A stretch of DNA of 64,000 nucleotides from Erwinia_E haradaeae_A (lineage in GTDB: Bacteria > Pseudomonadota > Gammaproteobacteria > Enterobacterales > Enterobacteriaceae). A program made the translations under genes and the position numbers. Location of the stretch: positions 496,001-560,000 of the forward strand of contig NZ_LR217725.1 in the NCBI RefSeq assembly GCF_900698965.1, read 5' to 3'. Positions 58,425 to 64,000 of this stretch are shown one piece after another. Under the pieces are notes generated by a model. The model was not told where the DNA came from and did not search any database. It saw only the letters and a list, made by a program, of their open reading frames with translations. Numbering within the stretch: the first letter of the stretch is position 1; every line of letters starts with the position of its first letter.

Positions 58425-59926
58425 GAGAATCAATCCTAGCTAAAGTAATAGCACATATCGAGGATATACCTATTTTTTGGTATTGTTCTTTATGTGTATA
58501 TTGAAAATAGATACTAGTGCTATTCAGCACTAGAGGATAGTAAGTCTCAACATTGATTTAACTGTAATTTTTAAAGATAGATCTATTATTTTGCGTTTAC
58601 ATGTATCAATACATTTAAAGATTTTTCTATTTTTATCAAAACAGACGTGTATCCATTCATATAATTAAAACTATAAGTATATGAGTATTAGATTGATAAA
58701 AATATGATAATCCAGTATTAAAGAAAGATACTTTCATTTTAAGAATGAGTAAAAATTTTACATGATATCATACTTTTTAAACGATGGAAGGTAAATAAAC
58801 ATTAATACATTTATGTATGGTTAAAACTTATCAGAAGAATAAATAGAAACAGTGATTTACCTAGTTCATAGAACATATTTATGCTTTATATATATATCAC
58901 TAACGTAATATACGTTATACAATGAATAATATTTCATTAACATTTTCGATAGAATTATTAGCTAAATTATTAGCATTAGGAAAAATAATATATAAATACT
59001 TTTTTAATAATCAACAACACATTATATGGATGATTGATTCAAAACTAAACAGTAAAAATATTCAGAATATATATCTACCTAGATCAGTATCTATCTCTGT
59101 TTAGAATTTATATCAAAATATAGAATTGAGGCCCTATAATGAGATCTATAATGAGATATTGCATTAATAGGATTATATCTCATCTAGATTATTAATACAA
59201 AATATTTTGGTTTCTATAAATTTTATTAAATTCTAACTTGATGCTATGAGCAATTAATTAAAATAGAGATTTATATATCTTAAAAGATATATTTGTATTA
59301 CAAAACTCTAAAGTATCATAGATGTAATAATGAATAGTATTTAAATAAAACTTGAATGCTTTTTAAGAACCTACTACACTATTTATAGTGTTTCTATACT
59401 ATGAATACATTCTAAAATATGTTAGTATTAGACTATGAGATAAATATTATTTATAGTGTTGTTCTTGTTTTATTGCTTAAAATATACTCGATTGTTATCG
59501 GAAAATTCTAGATACAGGGGTCAATGTGTTACCACCAATAGCGATCTTAATACTAGTTTGACAGTAGAACACAAGCAAAAAAGGAGTCGCAACTAACACG
59601 TTAATGATACGCGTAATAGTAATAGTAATAGTCATAGTAAGTAGTAATATAGTACTATTACATAGATTTCAATACAAATACATAAGTTATACTAAAATAG
59701 TAAGAAGCATCATGAATGTTTTCATAGTTAAGCTTAAGCAAGTCAATTTCTAGTGGAATAAAAAGCTTGCTGCTAGCATAAATTATATACAAAACATTAA
59801 AACATAAATAGTTTTATTGATTTTCTGTATTAAATTATGGCTGATTTCTGGAGATTCTATTGAATATTAGGTCAAATTTTACTTACATAAAGATTGGTAT
59901 GAGCTCTATGCTCATTAAGAGGATTC
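58425..59926. other. Gene-free region between recB and bolA
   Basis: 1.5 kb between divergent genes, very AT-rich. The open frame 58922-59104 has no recognisable similarity and biased Ile/Asn/Lys content typical of AT-rich spurious frames. Simple TAATAG-type runs occur near 59610-59640. Confidence 0.6.
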
Positions 59927-60259
59927 ATGAATAATATCCGTGAGACTATAGAGTCTAAGCTATTTAGTGCATTTTCTCCTGAGCATCTGCAAGTATATAA
60001 TGAAAGCAGATATCATCCTAAATATATAGGTGTAGATAGTCACTTTAGAGTATTCATGGTGAGTAAGATGTTTAATGATCAAAAGTCACTGAAAAGACAT
60101 CGTGCAATTTACAGAGTACTGTGTAAAGAAATGGCAAGTACTGTTTATTCATTGTCTCTAAAGATTTACTCTTATTCAGAATGGATCACAGCCCGGCATG
60201 TTACCGACTCAAGAGTAAGATTAGAATCTCCACGCTGTATTAGCTTGAATAATAGATGA
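59927..60259 (+). CDS. bolA: BolA family protein
   Basis: 110 aa (E. coli BolA 105). BolA works with monothiol glutaredoxins in Fe-S trafficking and affects cell morphology. Alignment by eye: [23 protein letters not shown] with E. coli [58 protein letters not shown] with the ESHFKVVLVSDRF..NRHRMIYSTLAEEL block; then [14 protein letters not shown]. The cluster-ligand His of RHR is present. AAGAGG precedes the ATG. In E. coli bolA is beside tig-clpPX-lon; here it stands alone near lonH. Confidence 0.88.
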   Translation: [110 protein letters not shown]

Positions 60260-60559
60260 CTAGCACATCATATACATCTAATAAATTTCATTCGCAGTGT
60301 GAGCTGGAAAAACAAGACTGTTCTAAACAGACTTCAATTATCATGACTTTTAAAGTGCTACTGTTTGATTTTAAGTAAAAATATTCCAGAATCTTGAGTT
60401 AAAGAAATCAGTAATGGTTTTTTACATAAAAAAGTATCATAATATAGATGTTTACACTTGTATTATCTCTTATTGTAATATAATACATCGTATTAGCATT
60501 AGAATGAGATTCGTTAATCCAGAATAATGTATTTCTAATTGCAGAGGTAGATGTACTCT

Positions 60560-60625
60560 ATCAGGATGCCAGTTTCAAAATTTATGAAAAATATCAGGAT
60601 GCCAGTTTCAAAATTTATGAAAAAT
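60560..60625. repeat. 33-bp perfect tandem duplication
   Basis: Units 60560-60592 and 60593-60625 are identical; each begins ATCAGGATGCCAGTTTC and ends ATTTATGAAAAAT. Confidence 0.9.
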
Positions 60626-60710
60626 ATTGCTTACACGTCCTGCATCAAAATTATCGATCGATTATTTTTATCAGGACATACACATAAAAGAAAATTTTCT
60701 ATACTATAAC

Positions 60711-60751
60711 AGTAGATAGTATTATCTTATATAGTAGATAGTATTATCTTA
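60711..60751. repeat. 19-bp direct repeat, period 22
   Basis: AGTAGATAGTATTATCTTA occurs at 60711-60729 and 60733-60751, separated by 3 nt. Confidence 0.85.
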
Positions 60752-60886
60752 CATTAAGATGGTTGAACTCTTAAGATGTAAGATGAAATCAGTGTAGTAA
60801 AGTCAAGAGATAATATATGCACAACATCAAAGCTCTTAGGATCATAGTTAGTTAACTAACATGTTATATTAATTTAGAATGATATA

Positions 60887-62656
60887 GTGACTTCGAGAAA
60901 AAACCCATTAGAATGGCATATACTGCAGACTTCTAGAGAACGATTTCAGCATCTATTCTTAGAATATCCAATAGTGAATACGGATTGTTTTCGTATCGTA
61001 CAAGCACGTCTCTGTAATGGACTGGACTTATTATTCAAAACTATAGCGCCAGTACCGATTATGTTAATTAAAAGTCCCGAGAGTAGTATATACTTTACAT
61101 TTTTACAAAATATTCTTCTATCGATACAGGAAAGAACAACAGATAAAGTAAAAATACTATATGGTGGTCGTTACGAAATCATTGAGCATACAGTCGGCTG
61201 GTATCCAGCGAAAACCATACAGGATAATTTTGCTACCTATGGTGGTGTACATCAGGCGGACTGGATTGAGCACGATAATCTTTTTGGTTGTGTGCGTTTA
61301 TATAAAAATAAAGTCTTCCTATCACCAGGTTTAGTGCACCACGCTAATGGTGGTTGTTTAATACTGTCTCTGCGTGCTCTATTGGCACAGCCATTAATGT
61401 GGTTTCGCTTAAAAACAATACTTACTCGAAAACAGTACGAATGGTATTCTAATGATCCATCTCAACCTCTACCACTAGATATCCCGCCCATGCCCATGTC
61501 TTTTCGTCTTCTACTGATGGGTGAGCGAGAGATTCTGGAAGACTTTAAAAATCTAGATTTTGAATTAACTAGAATCTCCTTATATAGTGAATTTGAGGAT
61601 ACAATTATATTATCAGATGATATAGCATTTATGAATTGGAAAATGTGGGTACAAAGTGTTGCGAATGCTCTAGAGTGTCCCCCTGCTGATTATAATTTCT
61701 GGTCAGAGTTAATTCATGAGGGTACGCGCTGGACTGGGGATCAAGGGTGTCTGCCATTAAATCTAGACTGGATTAGTTATCATTTACAGGAAGCCCGATT
61801 GTATTCTAAAGATGGGTTAATGAATGGAGATAATCTTAGGAAGGCCATCCGAACGCGCGCATGGCGGGAAGGATCGATAGCAGAAAAAATTCTAAATAAT
61901 ATTGAACAGGAACAGATCCAAATCGACACAAAAGGTGAGGTAATAGGACAAATTAATGCCCTATCAGTAATAGAATTTCCAGGTCATCCATGCGTTTATG
62001 GCACCCCTGTTCGTATAAGTTGTACAGTCCATACTGGTGATGGTGAGTTCATTGATGTCGAACGTAAGGTAGATCTTGGTGGTAGTATTCACTCTAAAGG
62101 CCTCATGATTATGCAATCTTGGCTAATGTCGACATTAAAACTAGAGCAGAATATGCCATTTTCTGCATCATTGGTCTTTGAACAATCATATTCAGAGATT
62201 GATGGTGATAGTTCTTCACTCGCTGCGCTCTGTGCGCTGATTAGTGCACTAGCGTTAAAACCAATTAATCAACAGATTGCAGTTACAGGTTCTATAGATC
62301 AGCTAGGTAGTGTACAATCTATAGGTGGAATTAATGAAAAAATTGAAGGATTTTTTCAGATCTGTAATCAACGGACCCTTGATGGTCATCAAGGGGTGAT
62401 TATACCCTCCACCAATATTCGTCATCTTGCATTACATCAAGATGTCATGCAGGCCATAAAAAATGGTACATTCTACGTATGGGCAATATCTAATGTTGAT
62501 GAAGCCTTGCTTATATTGACTGGTATACCGTGGGATAATGAAGCAGAGCCGTCTCTTTTGTCTTTTATTAAAGAGCGCATTACAAAGATTACTCTGCAGG
62601 ACACTCGTCGACGTATAGGATCACTGCGTTGGTTTAACTGGATAAGATCAATATAG
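60887..62656 (+). CDS. lonH: Lon-family protease homologue LonH (YcbZ)
   Basis: 589 aa (E. coli YcbZ 586). It has a degenerate AAA-like N-terminal part without a standard Walker A and a C-terminal Lon S16 protease domain. The Ser of the Ser-Lys dyad is in EIDGDSSSLAALCALIS and the Lys in GGINEKIEGFF. Conserved blocks are DNFATYGGVHQADWIEHDNLFGC, GLVHHANGGCLILSLRALLAQP and GQINALSVIEFPGHP. The homologous start is unclear; the frame begins at GTG 60887 without an obvious ribosome binding site. It precedes fabA as in E. coli, but with a 1.07 kb gap. Confidence 0.93.
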   Translation: MTSRKNPLEWHILQTSRERFQHLFLEYPIVNTDCFRIVQARLCNGLDLLFKTIAPVPIMLIKSPESSIYFTFLQNILLSIQERTTDKVKILYGGRYEIIEHTVGWYPAKTIQDNFATYGGVHQADWIEHDNLFGCVRLYKNKVFLSPGLVHHANGGCLILSLRALLAQPLMWFRLKTILTRKQYEWYSNDPSQPLPLDIPPMPMSFRLLLMGEREILEDFKNLDFELTRISLYSEFEDTIILSDDIAFMNWKMWVQSVANALECPPADYNFWSELIHEGTRWTGDQGCLPLNLDWISYHLQEARLYSKDGLMNGDNLRKAIRTRAWREGSIAEKILNNIEQEQIQIDTKGEVIGQINALSVIEFPGHPCVYGTPVRISCTVHTGDGEFIDVERKVDLGGSIHSKGLMIMQSWLMSTLKLEQNMPFSASLVFEQSYSEIDGDSSSLAALCALISALALKPINQQIAVTGSIDQLGSVQSIGGINEKIEGFFQICNQRTLDGHQGVIIPSTNIRHLALHQDVMQAIKNGTFYVWAISNVDEALLILTGIPWDNEAEPSLLSFIKERITKITLQDTRRRIGSLRWFNWIRSI

Positions 62657-63729
62657 TTTGCTATGCGCGATGCGTTATGTCTATTTGATTTTGTGAAGTT
62701 GAGAGTCAAAAATCTATCTCCAAAGACAGATTTTAAAACCCTAATAACATAAACATCATGAAGGTTTTAAAAATACATATTTATGTCATAGTCCTTAATG
62801 ATACTATGATCAATAATCAATCTAATATTGATTATTTTAGACTAATGACTTATCATATAAAGTCTATTATTCTATTGCCTCAGAATACAACATCATCTAC
62901 TATCCTATCAATATTTTTACTATCTATATTACAAATATAGATAGTAATTAATTTAATAATTAAGGTTGTTAATAGCATTAAGTATAAGTTTTACAGACTC
63001 TGGGTTCCATCATACAGTACGATAAAACTAATAAATTTTCACGATAATACGTTTGCGTTTGAAAGTACAATATACATGCAGTGCTATCTCGTTCAAGATC
63101 ATCTATCTGAATACAATTGACCAGATGATGAGAAGATATATATCTTTGGATATATTTCAAATGTTTGATGACATATTTTGGTGTAAAAGTAAAAACTGCT
63201 GTAAAAGTAAAAACAATAAACAATATATAGAAAATTTCTATCAAAAAGTATGACATACTAAGTCAATATTGCTAACTTATGGTTTATGGTAAAAATAAAA
63301 TTTTGTATTCGATGCCGATAAAACCGCCTAAGACTATTTATTTTTAATTCTGCGACACTTAAAATAAACTATTCTTATATTATTTATCTTGTAACAATCG
63401 ATTCTTATATAAATTTTATAGCAGAAAATAATTGATAAGGATATATATATCCTTACGTTTAATACAGAATAACCTGTAATACTAAACAGTAATTTTTATT
63501 GATAATATTTACTATTAATAGTTATTAACATGATACTGAATAATATGTATTAAAAGAAGAATGATTAAATAAAAAATACACATTTAGGTTATATCTAAAT
63601 ATCCTGTATATATTTCAGTCTATCTATACTTTAGGGCCAATCTAAGGTTATAAGTACTATTAAGCACAGCATGAACTATATACCTTTAGATTTTCTACAT
63701 ACAATCAACCAATATCAGGTGTATGGAAT
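62657..63729. other. Gene-free region between lonH and fabA
   Basis: 1.07 kb against under 100 bp in E. coli. Open frames at 62758-62940, 62978-63256 (minus) and 63053-63253 resemble no family. A fabA promoter should be near the right end; no FabR or FadR operator was recognised. Confidence 0.6.
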
Positions 63730-64000
63730 ATGCTAAATCAATCTGTTTTTTATACAAAAGAAGATTTAATCGCCTCTGGGCGTGCTGAGCTTTTTGGCAT
63801 AGATGGCCCTCCGTTACCATCCGGTAACATGTTAATGATGGATCGTGTAGTGCGCGTTACAGAAGTTGATGGAAAATATCACAAAGGTTTTGTTTTAGCG
63901 GAATTGGATATTCACCCGGATTTATGGTTTTTTTCGTGCCATTTTATTGGTGATCCAGTTATGCCAGGCTGTTTAGGACTAGATGCTATGTGGCAACTAG
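63730..64000 (+). CDS. fabA: 3-Hydroxydecanoyl-ACP dehydratase/isomerase FabA (partial, runs off window)
   Basis: The first 90 codons are in the window. FabA dehydrates hydroxyacyl-ACP and isomerises the trans-2 to cis-3 decenoyl bond, the branch to unsaturated fatty acids. It starts MLNQSVFYTKEDLIASGRAELFG, aligned with E. coli [23 protein letters not shown]. The catalytic His lies in FSCHFIGDPVMPG and the catalytic Asp in CLGLDAMWQL, the last residues visible. It uses the acetyl-CoA carboxylase product pathway (accBC in this window). Confidence 0.96.
   Translation, partial: MLNQSVFYTKEDLIASGRAELFGIDGPPLPSGNMLMMDRVVRVTEVDGKYHKGFVLAELDIHPDLWFFSCHFIGDPVMPGCLGLDAMWQL

Larger units (their letters stand above)
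60260..60886. other. Gene-free region between bolA and lonH
   Basis: 627 bp with two tandem duplications (60560-60625 and 60711-60751) and no ORF. Confidence 0.6.

Noticed and set aside
58922..59104. 60-codon open frame between recB and bolA
   Set aside because: Dominated by Ile, Asn, Leu and Lys with no motif; very AT-rich surroundings make such frames expected by chance.
62758..63256. Three short open frames between lonH and fabA, on both strands
   Set aside because: They overlap each other on opposite strands and resemble no family.

Overview
The window looks like a piece of a strongly reduced, AT-rich gammaproteobacterial chromosome, most likely an insect endosymbiont allied to Enterobacterales (Sodalis-like). 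Nearly every gene is recognisable as a close homologue of an Escherichia coli housekeeping gene of near-identical length. Coding sequence covers only about 57% of the window (my sum of CDS lengths). No phage, insertion sequence, plasmid, toxin or CRISPR gene is visible. Gene-free stretches of 0.5 to 1.8 kb separate the genes, often where E. coli has a gene that is missing here. I cannot name the species from the sequence alone.

Layout. 1-6 kb: hemD-hemC (tetrapyrrole), lptM/yifL, dapF. 7.5-13 kb: fbaA, pgk, tktA (central carbon). 13.8-15.8 kb: murB-birA. 16.4-19.4 kb: mreD, mreC, mreB (cell shape). 21-24.4 kb: tRNA-Val, tatD, mtn and the conserved tRNA operon argX-hisR-leuT-proM. 24.6-26.4 kb: minE-minD-minC. 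27-33 kb: erpA, purK-purE, lpxH, cysS. 33.8-35.6 kb: aspS. 36.8-40.6 kb: complete sulfate/thiosulfate importer cysP-cysT-cysW-cysA. 42.4-44.2 kb: accB-accC. 45.6-46.0 kb: four tRNAs (Leu, Gln, Met, Gln). 46.4-47.6 kb: yjjG and a rimI interrupted by an in-frame UGA. 49.3-51.9 kb: lipA, lipB, ybeD. 53-58.4 kb: glnS and recB. 59.9-62.7 kb: bolA and lonH. The window ends inside fabA.

The genes fit a host-dependent nutritional symbiont. It keeps envelope and shape functions (murB, dapF, mreBCD, lpxH), fatty-acid synthesis (accBC, fabA, with BirA to biotinylate AccB), lipoate synthesis and transfer (lipA, lipB), Fe-S assembly (erpA, bolA), purine synthesis (purEK), division placement (minCDE) and translation (cysS, aspS, glnS, tRNAs). 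Sulfate import suggests sulfate assimilation to cysteine is still active. Micro-operons are intact, but their order is scrambled relative to E. coli, so the genome has been rearranged as well as reduced.

The notable signals are decay and small-scale sequence dynamics, not a new gene system: a nonsense codon at a conserved Trp in rimI, a probable frameshift in lptM, a C-terminally shortened BirA, two tRNA genes whose encoded CCA has become TCA, a sevenfold 8-bp repeat grown from a tRNA 3' end, overlapping mutually exclusive hairpins near cysA, and several tandem duplications of 31-33 bp units.
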